DNA from: a virus
IMG/VR virus record: IMGVR_UViG_3300032242_001749
Coordinates: 1-26,213 of that record
Reading direction: 5' to 3' (one strand)
DNA length: 26,213 bases
Shown here one piece after another: positions 15,595-21,636 of the stretch. Position numbers and translations under genes: made by a program. The notes beneath the pieces are model-generated. The model did not search any database. It saw only the letters and a program-made list of their open reading frames with translations, and was not told the DNA's origin. The number at the start of each line of letters is the position of its first letter. Position 1 is the stretch's first letter.

Positions 15595-16110
15595 TTACTT
15601 GATAGTAATAACCTTAGGTTTCTTTTCTTCAGGTAGTTCCTTGTTGAACTGGATGGTGAGCATACCGTCCTCAAGGTGGGCGTTAGTAACTTCCCAATAC
15701 TCTGCCACAGCCAACTGCAACTTGAAATCACGAGTAGCGATACCCTGATAAACAACGTCACCAGTCTGCTTCTCTTCCTTCTTACCTTCGATTGTCAGGA
15801 CGGAGTCCTGCACGGTTACGTTGATTTCTTTCTTAGAGAAACCCGCAATCGCCACATTCAGAAGGTTAATGTCATCCTTCAAGGCGACAATGTCATACGG
15901 AGGATAAGAGGGTTTGTTGTTGGTTACTTCCTTGAGAGTTTCAAGGAGCGGAGACCAGCCAATGGATAGGCGGTCTAGACGTGGGAACAAGTCAGCGATA
16001 GTCACTGGCTTAGGAATTGGTGGTAGTTCCCAATTCTTTTTCATGTTCTTATCCCAAGGGTCATGAGGGCTGCGCTCATAAGGACTTGGATAGTTATTGC
16101 TGTAATTCAT
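15595..16110 (-). CDS. Hsp20 / alpha-crystallin small heat-shock protein
   Basis: A 171-residue small heat-shock protein. The N-terminal arm (1-70) is Pro/Asn-rich and variable. The alpha-crystallin domain spans about 70-165: YPPYDIVALKDD, VAIAGFSKKEINVTV, LTIEGKK, then DFKLQLAV and LEDGMLTIQF. It ends with a short KPKVITIK tail containing the conserved I-x-I anchor. These ATP-independent chaperones hold unfolding proteins; phage copies may assist virion assembly. The ATG at 16110 has an ideal AAGGAG ribosome site. It lies just downstream of the effector island in the same orientation. Confidence 0.92.
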   Translation of the reverse strand: MNYSNNYPSPYERSPHDPWDKNMKKNWELPPIPKPVTIADLFPRLDRLSIGWSPLLETLKEVTNNKPSYPPYDIVALKDDINLLNVAIAGFSKKEINVTVQDSVLTIEGKKEEKQTGDVVYQGIATRDFKLQLAVAEYWEVTNAHLEDGMLTIQFNKELPEEKKPKVITIK

Positions 16111-16202
16111 GTTGTCTCCTTAGACGACAACTGTGCCTCAGTTATAGTTACTGCCCGAAGCACAGTATTTGATAAGACACCCGATTGGCGTGTCTAAGAA
16201 GA

Positions 16203-16544
16203 TTATAGCAAACCTTTTTCTTGAAGTCTAGTGAAAAACCCCTCCCCTTCATCAGACTCTACTTCAGAGCGAGACGGAGAAAACCCTTTTGATTTTGCAT
16301 AACGGATTAATCCTTCACCAATTCCTTTACCTGATTTATCTACTTCAATGTTGGCAACTTCATTACTAGGCATACCTTGATAGTCTGTAGTATCAGTATC
16401 CCCATGAAGTTCCAAAAATCCTACTTGGCTGCCTTCGTGGTGAGCAGTAAATAAATGATTGTTTTTTCCAGGTATGTAACTAGACGGTTGTTTACCTTTG
16501 TGCTCGTAAGTTACCCCGTGGAAGTCTGCATTATTTCTAGTCAT
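16203..16544 (-). CDS. Tagged GNAT-like acetyltransferase (island gene 10)
   Basis: A 113-residue protein starting with the island tag MTRNNADFHG. The rest looks like a compact GNAT N-acetyltransferase: VGFLELHGD strand, then NEVANIEVDKSGKGIGEGL, where GKGIGEG resembles the acetyl-CoA pyrophosphate loop (R/Q-x-x-G-x-G/A), then a helix RYAKSKG. It ends SDEGEGFFTRL, a motif shared with the GNAT-like proteins at 19357 and 18623. The substrate is unknown. The ATG overlaps the upstream stop (TAATG). It is the last gene of the island. The acetyltransferase call rests on pattern only. Confidence 0.72.
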   Translation of the reverse strand: MTRNNADFHGVTYEHKGKQPSSYIPGKNNHLFTAHHEGSQVGFLELHGDTDTTDYQGMPSNEVANIEVDKSGKGIGEGLIRYAKSKGFSPSRSEVESDEGEGFFTRLQEKGLL

Positions 16545-16798
16545 TACAGACCCCTAGACTTTCGTATAGTCTTTTCGCATTTCGCACATTCAACCCACTG
16601 CATAGGGTAGGAGTACTCGTCCTCATCGAGGCGAGCAACAGGGTTGTCGTGCTCTGGGTAAACAGTGGCACCACACAATGCTTTTTCGCCCTCACCATTT
16701 GGTGCAGAGTTAGTATGTGCGTGCCAGGTGCCTGATTGAGTAGCAGCGGCATAAAATTTGTTTACACCGCCATTAAACTCTGCATTATTTCTAGTCAT
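16544..16798 (-). CDS. Tagged Cys/His zinc-type protein (island gene 9)
   Basis: An 84-residue protein with tag MTRNNAEFNG. The body contains WHAHTNS, ALCGATVYP and WVECAKCEKTIR, a His-Cys...Cys-x-x-Cys layout that resembles short zinc domains of the DUF3039 type by pattern. No catalytic residues are apparent. The ATG overlaps the stop of the upstream island gene (TAATG), as does its own stop with the next ATG. It shows that the tag is also joined to a non-enzymatic-looking domain. Confidence 0.7.
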   Translation of the reverse strand: MTRNNAEFNGGVNKFYAAATQSGTWHAHTNSAPNGEGEKALCGATVYPEHDNPVARLDEDEYSYPMQWVECAKCEKTIRKSRGL

Positions 16799-17133
16799 TA
16801 GTAATCTTCATTCATGCGCCAATGCATTACAGGCACAGTAGTATTTGGCAAAACTTTAGATAAAGCACGAACACGGTGATTACCGTCAATAATAACGTTT
16901 TTATTGCGGTAATACCCAATAGTGATAGGCATAGGGTGACCTTCAAACTTTGGAATAGTTTTAGGGTCTAAACCTTTAGCGTATTTCTTTTCCAAACCTG
17001 ATTCGGCGTTTTCGTTATCAATTTCTTGAGGAGTACCTTCATGTTGTGCGGTTGCCAAAATTTCGGCAGGAGTCATCATGGTTATAGATTTGTGTTCTGG
17101 TACCCCACGGAAGTCAGCAGTATTTCTAGTCAT
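16798..17133 (-). CDS. Tagged ParB-like protein (island gene 8)
   Basis: A 111-residue protein. A longer frame opens at 17226, but the tag MTRNTADFRG at the ATG at 17133 fixes the start by comparison with its neighbours. Residues about 60-105 match the ParB N-terminal (ParB/sulfiredoxin) pattern: a PMPITIGYY strand, then VIIDGNHRVRALSK carrying the G-x-H-R signature, then a TVPVMHW strand. Domains of this fold bind or hydrolyse nucleotides and occur in phage polyvalent proteins. The start overlaps the upstream gene by 8 bp in the sequence ATGACTAG. Confidence 0.75.
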   Translation of the reverse strand: MTRNTADFRGVPEHKSITMMTPAEILATAQHEGTPQEIDNENAESGLEKKYAKGLDPKTIPKFEGHPMPITIGYYRNKNVIIDGNHRVRALSKVLPNTTVPVMHWRMNEDY

Positions 17134-17482
17134 GGTCATCGTCCCAAGAATACGAGCGACCATGCTTTTCGTTGAACTTATCAAACAAATGCTGTGCCGC
17201 AGGGTGAATAATTTCTCCCCAGTCAATGTTATGTCTGGGGAACTTTTGGTAAAAATGTGAGACTAGTTTTTCTGCATGTCCTTGACCCGAATGTGGGGAG
17301 CGTAAGTAGTCGATGTATGCTACTCCAACAGGGTCTGTATGGTACTCCAAAGAAGCGACATTTTTAGATTCAGAAGAATGGAGTCTCAAAATGCGAGCGT
17401 TTTCATAATCAGGGTTATCAAAGGACTCATCAGTAATGGTGTATCCCTGACCACCTTGGAAGTCTGCATTATTTCTAGCCAT
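17126..17482 (-). CDS. Tagged GNAT-like acetyltransferase (island gene 7)
   Basis: A 118-residue protein with tag MARNNADFQG; the ATG at 17482 is chosen over an ATG 18 bp upstream because of the tag and the TAATG overlap. The body has ARILRLHSSESKNVASLEYH, then VGVAYIDYLRSPHSGQGHA, where SGQGHA fits the acetyl-CoA loop, then helix EKLVSHFYQKF and HPAAQHLFDKFNEKHG, the usual last helix of a GNAT fold. It is a different subfamily from the other island GNATs because it lacks their late S/T-D/E-x-G motif. Substrate is unknown. Confidence 0.72.
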   Translation of the reverse strand: MARNNADFQGGQGYTITDESFDNPDYENARILRLHSSESKNVASLEYHTDPVGVAYIDYLRSPHSGQGHAEKLVSHFYQKFPRHNIDWGEIIHPAAQHLFDKFNEKHGRSYSWDDDHD

Positions 17483-17922
17483 TATGCAAACACCGTCCAT
17501 GGTGGGTCAATTTTACGGGTATGTACAATTTTAGGGAGTTGAGTTTCAGGGTCATACACAGTCTTATGAATGGCGTGAACGTGCACAATTCCTCCCCTTT
17601 TAACAGGGATTTCTTTTTCGTAATCTGCACCCAAATCATAATGCGCTAATTTTTCTGGGTCAGTTTCTCGTTGACCTTTAGGAAGAACCCCTTCTAAAAC
17701 ATGCCCAGTGTTTTCCTCATCCCCAAACATAATTTCATTATCATCTGGGTGCAATCCAACGCCAAACCTAGCCGCAATTTGTTTGCTAGTAGTCCAATGC
17801 ACTCCAACGGGCTTATCAAGGTTAGGTTCGCTTTCAAGGTCGTAGGCGTTAAGTCCTCGGTATACTTTTGTCCCAATGTGTTTAGATTGAACACCTGCCT
17901 GAAATTCATTGTTTCTACCCAC
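17482..17922 (-). CDS. Tagged ADP-ribosyltransferase-like protein (island gene 6)
   Basis: A 146-residue protein. The GTG at 17922 is chosen as start: it has GAGGAGG 6-7 nt upstream and begins a variant tag, MGRNNEFQAG. The body fits the Arg-Ser-Glu class of ADP-ribosyltransferases by pattern: KVYRGLN supplies the Arg, VHWTTSKQIAARFG resembles the Ser-Thr-Ser strand and helix, and DYEKEIPVKRGGIVHVHAI resembles the E-x-E region. Such enzymes transfer ADP-ribose from NAD to host proteins; T4 Alt is a packaged phage example. Activity is not proven. It overlaps the upstream fusion gene by 8 bp (GTGGGTAG). Confidence 0.7.
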   Translation of the reverse strand: MGRNNEFQAGVQSKHIGTKVYRGLNAYDLESEPNLDKPVGVHWTTSKQIAARFGVGLHPDDNEIMFGDEENTGHVLEGVLPKGQRETDPEKLAHYDLGADYEKEIPVKRGGIVHVHAIHKTVYDPETQLPKIVHTRKIDPPWTVFA

Positions 17923-18622
17923 GACATTCCTCCTCTGGATGCCAATGGACTTCAGTATGACCATTTGGGTTTTGATAAAAGTGACCCACACGTTTGACGT
18001 CGCTGACCCTAACGTTGCCAGGAATGTACTGGTCACCAGTCAACTTGTGCGTTCTAAGCACTTCTGCTTTTTTTTGTGCAACTTGATAGATGTCATCACC
18101 GTAAAGTTTTCTTGGAGGGTTACCTACGAAAACCCCACGCTCGTCACCTAGTCGTTTCTTAGCGGCATCCGTCATCTCGGTAAACTTTTCGTAACCAGAG
18201 TTACCTATTAGTCCTCTAGTTTCAATAGAGGAACGGTTCATACGAGGACTGACGTGGAATAGCCCAGTGCTGAAATCTTCATGTTGAGGGCTTAGTCCTG
18301 CTTGTTTGGCATACTCCCACATGCCTTCTTCAACGCCTTTGCGTTTGAACCCAGTCATACCTCCTTGTTCGAAAGTATCTACGTTTAGAGTTCTACCGCC
18401 ACCCTCATGCGGTGGGTTGAATGAAAACTTGCCGATACCGCCCACAACCCATGGGTGATGGGCAGTTACCATTGCAGAACCATCGTCAAACACTTTGTGG
18501 CTGTAATACACGTGTTTCATTAGTTCTTCTTTAGGTAACTTATTAGAGTAACCACCGTATTGCTGCGCCAACCGAGTAAGTTCGGCTTTATCATCTGGAG
18601 TAAGAGTTGGTCTATCTACCAT
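17915..18622 (-). CDS. Untagged GNAT-ART fusion (island gene 5)
   Basis: A 235-residue protein, the only island member without the tag. Residues about 40-120 look like a GNAT-type domain (GGIGKFSFNPP; GFKRKGVEEGMWEYAKQAG; SPQHEDFSTG). From LFHVSPRMNRSSIETRGL (about 121) onward it is closely similar to the whole protein at 19002. Shared parts are a SIE..GL start, GV-[F/Y]-VG, YGDDIY, SD-x-KRVGH, and EVH-x-HPEE-x-C near the end. That domain resembles an ADP-ribosyltransferase fold. AGGAG lies upstream of the ATG at 18622. It probably arose by fusion of two cassettes, with the late GNAT motif lost at the joint. Confidence 0.7.
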   Translation of the reverse strand: MVDRPTLTPDDKAELTRLAQQYGGYSNKLPKEELMKHVYYSHKVFDDGSAMVTAHHPWVVGGIGKFSFNPPHEGGGRTLNVDTFEQGGMTGFKRKGVEEGMWEYAKQAGLSPQHEDFSTGLFHVSPRMNRSSIETRGLIGNSGYEKFTEMTDAAKKRLGDERGVFVGNPPRKLYGDDIYQVAQKKAEVLRTHKLTGDQYIPGNVRVSDVKRVGHFYQNPNGHTEVHWHPEEECRG

Positions 18623-19009
18623 TTAGTATCTCCTCGTCCTAGTAATGACGACAGCATCCTCTTCTGGGTCATACTCGTTCTCAGGAAGATGCCCACCAAC
18701 ACTTCTAGCCCAAGCGTCGCCCGCTTCGGTGCGCTCTTCACTGTGTTCAGGTGACGGAATGCTCCCGCCGCTCGCCGCAGCCAACTTCTGTGCAAACCGA
18801 TACATGCCAGTTGCGACACCCTTGTTACGGTGCGCCATCTCGGTGTTGATGTGTCTGATGCGCCCAGACTCTTTATCCCAGTAAAGACTGCCTGCTTTTT
18901 GACCAGAAGAGTCTAGAGCAGTGACTTTGTGATACTCCCCACCAAGGAATGGTTCGCTAGGCGAATGCGTGAACGTATAACCGTGGAAATCTGCATTATT
19001 TCTAGTCAT
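18623..19009 (-). CDS. Tagged GNAT-like acetyltransferase (island gene 4)
   Basis: A 128-residue protein with tag MTRNNADFHG; the tag places the start at 19009, not at an upstream frame extension. The body shows KAGSLYWDKESGRIRHINTE, then AHRNKGVATGMYRFAQKLA, where RNKGVATG fits the acetyl-CoA loop Q/R-x-x-G-x-G/A, and finally PSPEHSEERTEAGDAWARSV. The last, HS-x-x-RT-x-AG-x-WA, recalls phage GNAT-like proteins I know from actinophages. The ATG overlaps the upstream stop in ATGACTAG. It lies next to the ART-like gene 19002. Confidence 0.75.
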   Translation of the reverse strand: MTRNNADFHGYTFTHSPSEPFLGGEYHKVTALDSSGQKAGSLYWDKESGRIRHINTEMAHRNKGVATGMYRFAQKLAAASGGSIPSPEHSEERTEAGDAWARSVGGHLPENEYDPEEDAVVITRTRRY

Positions 19010-19364
19010 AGATTGACGCTCCGTCACAATGTTCTTCAGGGTGGAGATGCACTTCGGAACGACCAAGACGGTCATGAAATACGTGACCTACACGTTTGAA
19101 GTCGCTGGTTTTTATGTCCCTTGGGATTATCTTTGCGCCATACTCCATGTCATCTTCTAGAACAGGTTCGTTTTTTGCTACTTTGATTTCATAAATGTCA
19201 TCACCATAGCCAAGACCCGTGCTAGGACCACTACCGACGTAAACGCCTTTAGGAGAACTATCCCACGGCTGATTGGCTTTTAAACCATTTTCTTCGATAC
19301 TGCGTCGGTTCTGTTTCCATGAAGCGTGGTAAAAAGTATTGAAATCTACATTATTTCTAGCCAT
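19002..19364 (-). CDS. Tagged ART-like protein (island gene 3)
   Basis: A 120-residue protein with tag MARNNVDFN. Directly after it FYHASWKQNRRSIEENGLKA has the Y-H-x-S...SI-x-x-x-GL start seen in many ADP-ribosyltransferase-like domains, followed by KGVYVGSGP and GYGDDIYEIKV. The end, DFKRVGHVF and SEVHLHPEEHCDG, matches the C-terminal half of the fusion protein at 17915, so the two are paralogues. AAAGGAAG lies upstream of the ATG at 19364. It overlaps the upstream gene by 8 bp (ATGGCTAG). Catalytic activity is inferred from fold pattern only. Confidence 0.7.
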   Translation of the reverse strand: MARNNVDFNTFYHASWKQNRRSIEENGLKANQPWDSSPKGVYVGSGPSTGLGYGDDIYEIKVAKNEPVLEDDMEYGAKIIPRDIKTSDFKRVGHVFHDRLGRSEVHLHPEEHCDGASIYD

Positions 19365-19737
19365 GGTAGTTCACTTCCTTTCCCGTATCGCCATTCATGG
19401 TGTAACCATACGATGGTACATTCAAAAGACCGTTACGCACAGCCTTTTTAGTGAACGCTTCACCTTCATCACTGACACTTCCTGGAACGTCAAGTATTTG
19501 CCCCCCATGCGCCCTTGCAGCCCCAAGTAGCGCAGACATTACGCCCATACGCTGATAGTTGGGGTGAACATCCATAGAAAGAACACCAGGGGCATCATCT
19601 GGGTCGTTGCTCCATTTAAGTTCCCCAATTGTTTTACCTGTGTCACGGTGTAGGGCTAAAGTTTTTAAGACGTTACGTTCTTTAGTTTTTTTGTGCACAA
19701 TGTCGTAACCGTGAAAGTCAGCGTTGTTCCTAGCCAT
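19357..19737 (-). CDS. Tagged GNAT acetyltransferase (island gene 2)
   Basis: A 126-residue protein with tag MARNNADFHG, encoded with different synonymous codons from its neighbours. The GNAT core is clear: TGKTIGELKWSND, then VLSMDVHPNYQRMGVMSALL, where V-x-P-x-x-Q-R-x-G-V is the classical motif A, then AARAHGG and SDEGEAFTKKAVRNG as the closing helix. It should transfer an acetyl group from acetyl-CoA to an unknown amine. It follows the island's first gene by 9 bp and overlaps the next by 8 bp. Confidence 0.82.
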   Translation of the reverse strand: MARNNADFHGYDIVHKKTKERNVLKTLALHRDTGKTIGELKWSNDPDDAPGVLSMDVHPNYQRMGVMSALLGAARAHGGQILDVPGSVSDEGEAFTKKAVRNGLLNVPSYGYTMNGDTGKEVNYHG

Positions 19738-19746
19738 TAGTAACCC

Positions 19747-20385
19747 TCATTTTTTACTAAACATTTCTGAAAACTGTTTGCTAGTGTGAATACCTACAGG
19801 TCGAATAGCATGAGGTTTGTTCAACACTGCTTGTAGGCTTTCTGGTTTTCCCCAGTTGTGTAGTTGGTGTTCATCGGTAATAAAAGAATCAAAACCTGCA
19901 AATGGTGCAGCATGTCCTAAATCCCTAGAATCGTTGTTTTCTACACCACGACGTAACTTATTCAACTTCTCTAGAAGGTAACCCCCGTGGACGTCTGGAA
20001 TCTTTCCTGCTACTACACGGTTTTTGATGTCTTCTTCACGTCCAGCCAAAGCCTTCATGATTATGTCTTGGTGGTTAGGGGTTACTACTCCATGGATTCT
20101 ATCGGCATACACTAGAGGGTTTCTGCCAGTGAACTTAGACCGAAGCACAGAGCCGCCGCTTTTAGATTCTTCGTCACTTTGGTTTAGGTAGTAAGCAACG
20201 TCATCTGGGTGGGAAGCCATGTTAAACCCAGGACCGTATGTGCCACCATCGTTTTGACCAGGTTCGCTAAGTTCAGGCTGACGGATACCCTGATGGACGA
20301 TGTCGCTTAGTTGATGTGTGCGACCAGCGTGATACCAATCAATGGATTTTGCATGAGCCAAAAAATCATCAATGTTTCTACCCAT
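19747..20385 (-). CDS. ART-like protein with degenerate tag (island gene 1)
   Basis: A 212-residue protein. It starts MGRNIDDFLA, a diverged form of the island tag, then IDWYHAGRTHQLSDIVHQGI. This Y-H-x-G start, the GTYGPGFNMASHPDDVAYYL segment and the later GFDSFITDEHQLHNW match ART-type domains in phage polyvalent proteins (first strand His or Arg, then the A-x-x-Y helix, then a D-x-x-x-x-x-D strand). It is the longest single-domain island member and the first transcribed. No ribosome site is obvious before the ATG at 20385, which lies 5 bp after the preceding stop, so coupling is likely. Confidence 0.7.
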   Translation of the reverse strand: MGRNIDDFLAHAKSIDWYHAGRTHQLSDIVHQGIRQPELSEPGQNDGGTYGPGFNMASHPDDVAYYLNQSDEESKSGGSVLRSKFTGRNPLVYADRIHGVVTPNHQDIIMKALAGREEDIKNRVVAGKIPDVHGGYLLEKLNKLRRGVENNDSRDLGHAAPFAGFDSFITDEHQLHNWGKPESLQAVLNKPHAIRPVGIHTSKQFSEMFSKK

Positions 20386-20390
20386 TAAAG

Positions 20391-20612
20391 TTACTTACGT
20401 GACTCGTGAACGCCTTGAGCCATGTGCTGCGAACGTCCATTAGCGCCACCAACGACACCTGTGATACTGCCCAATAGTACGTTTGCACCTGTTTTAGCCC
20501 AACTTGAGGTTGCGCTTGGGTCGATGGTTGCACCTGCGATTAGCCCTGTGGTGGCACCTATTGCTGCGTTGCCTAGTACGTTGCGTACTTTGCTAAACTT
20601 TTTGCTTGCCAT
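20391..20612 (-). CDS. Small glycine-zipper membrane protein
   Basis: A 73-residue protein with a basic start (MASKKFSKVRN). Two short Gly/Ala-rich hydrophobic segments follow: NAAIGATTGLIAGATI (about 14-29) and GANVLLGSITGVVGGANG (about 42-59). The tail is polar and basic. The small-residue spacing is of the glycine-zipper type that packs helices in membranes. AGGAGACCTT precedes the ATG. It is immediately upstream of the effector island, and could be a holin-like or DNA-ejection channel component. Both roles are guesses. Confidence 0.68.
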   Translation of the reverse strand: MASKKFSKVRNVLGNAAIGATTGLIAGATIDPSATSSWAKTGANVLLGSITGVVGGANGRSQHMAQGVHESRK

Positions 20613-20657
20613 AAGGTCTCCTTGCCCGCACAGCGGGGCGTTTATTTTTTGGGTGGG

Positions 20658-21026
20658 TTATTTTTTGTGGGTTTCGGTGTGTGAGTTGTAGCGGGCAATG
20701 TGTTTTGCTTTGTTGATGTTTGCGCCTTTGCCCATTGGGGATGGTTTTGGTCCTTTAGGTTTCTTTGGTAGGAGGGTGCCACGGTCTCCGTAACCGTTGG
20801 TGTCTCCGTCGCCGCCACCGTTGTTGATGTTGTATGGGTTTGGGAATTTGTGTGATGTGTAGATGGTTTGTGTGCCTACACGTTTGGCTGTTGCCGTGTA
20901 ACCGCCACCGATTGGGGATGGTTTTGGTTTTGGTTTTTTGGCTGGGCTGCCTGGGTTGTATGGGTTGCCGTCTCTGCCGTTACCTTCGTATGGTGACGGG
21001 AACTGGTGTGGGTTCATGTTTGGCAT
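20658..21026 (-). CDS. Pro/Gly/Lys-rich disordered protein
   Basis: A 122-residue low-complexity protein rich in Pro, Gly, Lys and Asn. Two related blocks are visible: a FPSPYEGNG/FPNPYNINNG start and a KPKPSPIGGG/KGPKPSPMGKG block, suggesting an internal duplication of about 55 residues. No fold is predicted. The coding strand is unusually rich in A and C compared with the island genes next to it. The ATG overlaps the upstream stop by one base. A disordered virion or scaffolding role is possible. Confidence 0.65.
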   Translation of the reverse strand: MPNMNPHQFPSPYEGNGRDGNPYNPGSPAKKPKPKPSPIGGGYTATAKRVGTQTIYTSHKFPNPYNINNGGGDGDTNGYGDRGTLLPKKPKGPKPSPMGKGANINKAKHIARYNSHTETHKK

Positions 21027-21514
21027 TAGTCTTGGAACCTTTCTGATGCTGAACGGGTGATACCGTTTTCGTCAAATGCTTGTGGAAAGAACTGGCGTCC
21101 TAGGTAAGTGTTGGCTCGTTTTGCTGCTGCACGTGAGTTGCGGTCACGGGTTTGTGCGCCTCGGGCTGCTGCTGTTTCACGGTCTGGTTTGGCTACTACG
21201 GCTGGTCCTGCGGTGCGTGATGGGATTGGGGCTGCACCTGTTTGTGTTGGGATTGCTGCGTCTGCTTGGTGGTGGGTGTCTGTGGCTAGTGCATCGGTGT
21301 GCATTTGAGACTTTTCTAGCGGACCTAGGTCGAAGTCTAGTGACCCGTTGTAGTGGGTTGGTGTTGTTCCTTTGAAGAACACTGCTTGACCACATTTGGC
21401 GCACTTTGGTACGGCAGCCCATGCTGCTTGACGCATCGCTGGGTCTGGGTGCTTGTTGCGTCCCGTGAACAAACGTTCGTGTGTTCTGAGAGCAAAATTC
21501 GGGTCGGTTGCCAT
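21026..21514 (-). CDS. Hypothetical protein with one CxxC knuckle
   Basis: A 162-residue protein, the first gene of the leftward block. Residues 30-45 contain VPKCAKCGQAVFF, a single zinc-knuckle-like pair. The central part is Ala/Thr/Pro-rich and flexible (DAAIPTQTGAAPIPSR). The end is basic and helical (AKRANTYLGRQFFPQAF). No family is recognised. GGTCACC precedes the ATG at 21514. It faces the divergent control region at 21515-21642. Confidence 0.7.
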   Translation of the reverse strand: MATDPNFALRTHERLFTGRNKHPDPAMRQAAWAAVPKCAKCGQAVFFKGTTPTHYNGSLDFDLGPLEKSQMHTDALATDTHHQADAAIPTQTGAAPIPSRTAGPAVVAKPDRETAAARGAQTRDRNSRAAAKRANTYLGRQFFPQAFDENGITRSASERFQD

Positions 21515-21537
21515 CGTGGTGACCTTTCAGTATGATG

Positions 21538-21543
21538 ATTCTA
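21538..21543 (-). promoter_or_regulatory. Possible -10 of the leftward promoter
   Basis: TAGAAT on the minus strand, 24 bp upstream of the ATG at 21514, fits the actinobacterial -10 pattern TANNNT. No good -35 is found at 17 bp (TTTTAA instead). It is the best candidate for a leftward promoter in the divergent region. Confidence 0.3.
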
Positions 21544-21581
21544 TTGTGAAGGGTTTTGGGTTAAAAATCTTTATAAACGAT

Positions 21582-21600
21582 TGTTATCAATCTGTTATCA
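21582..21600 (+). repeat. Tandem TGTTATCA boxes in divergent region
   Basis: TGTTATCA occurs at 21582-21589 and 21593-21600, an 11-bp repeat period, about one helical turn. Both lie between the divergent start regions and just upstream of the rightward -35. They could be a regulator binding site. Confidence 0.45.
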
Positions 21601-21606
21601 AAAACA

Positions 21607-21636
21607 TTGCGTTCCTTGAACCGCATAGGGTAGATT
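21607..21636 (+). promoter_or_regulatory. Rightward promoter, probably leaderless
   Basis: TTGCGT (21607-21612), an 18-bp spacer and TAGATT (21631-21636) form a good -35/-10 pair. The ATG at 21643 lies only 6 bp after the -10 and lacks a ribosome site, so the transcript would begin at or next to the start codon. Leaderless genes with TANNNT at this distance are common in actinobacteria. Confidence 0.55.

Noticed and set aside
16136-16202. Strong terminator after the island
   Set aside because: AGACAC/GTGTCT gives only a 6-bp stem followed by TTATC on the minus strand; too weak to list as a terminator.
17134-17226. N-terminal extension of the ParB-like protein to 17226
   Set aside because: The extension lies inside the upstream gene, and the tag with its ATGACTAG junction marks 17133 as the start.
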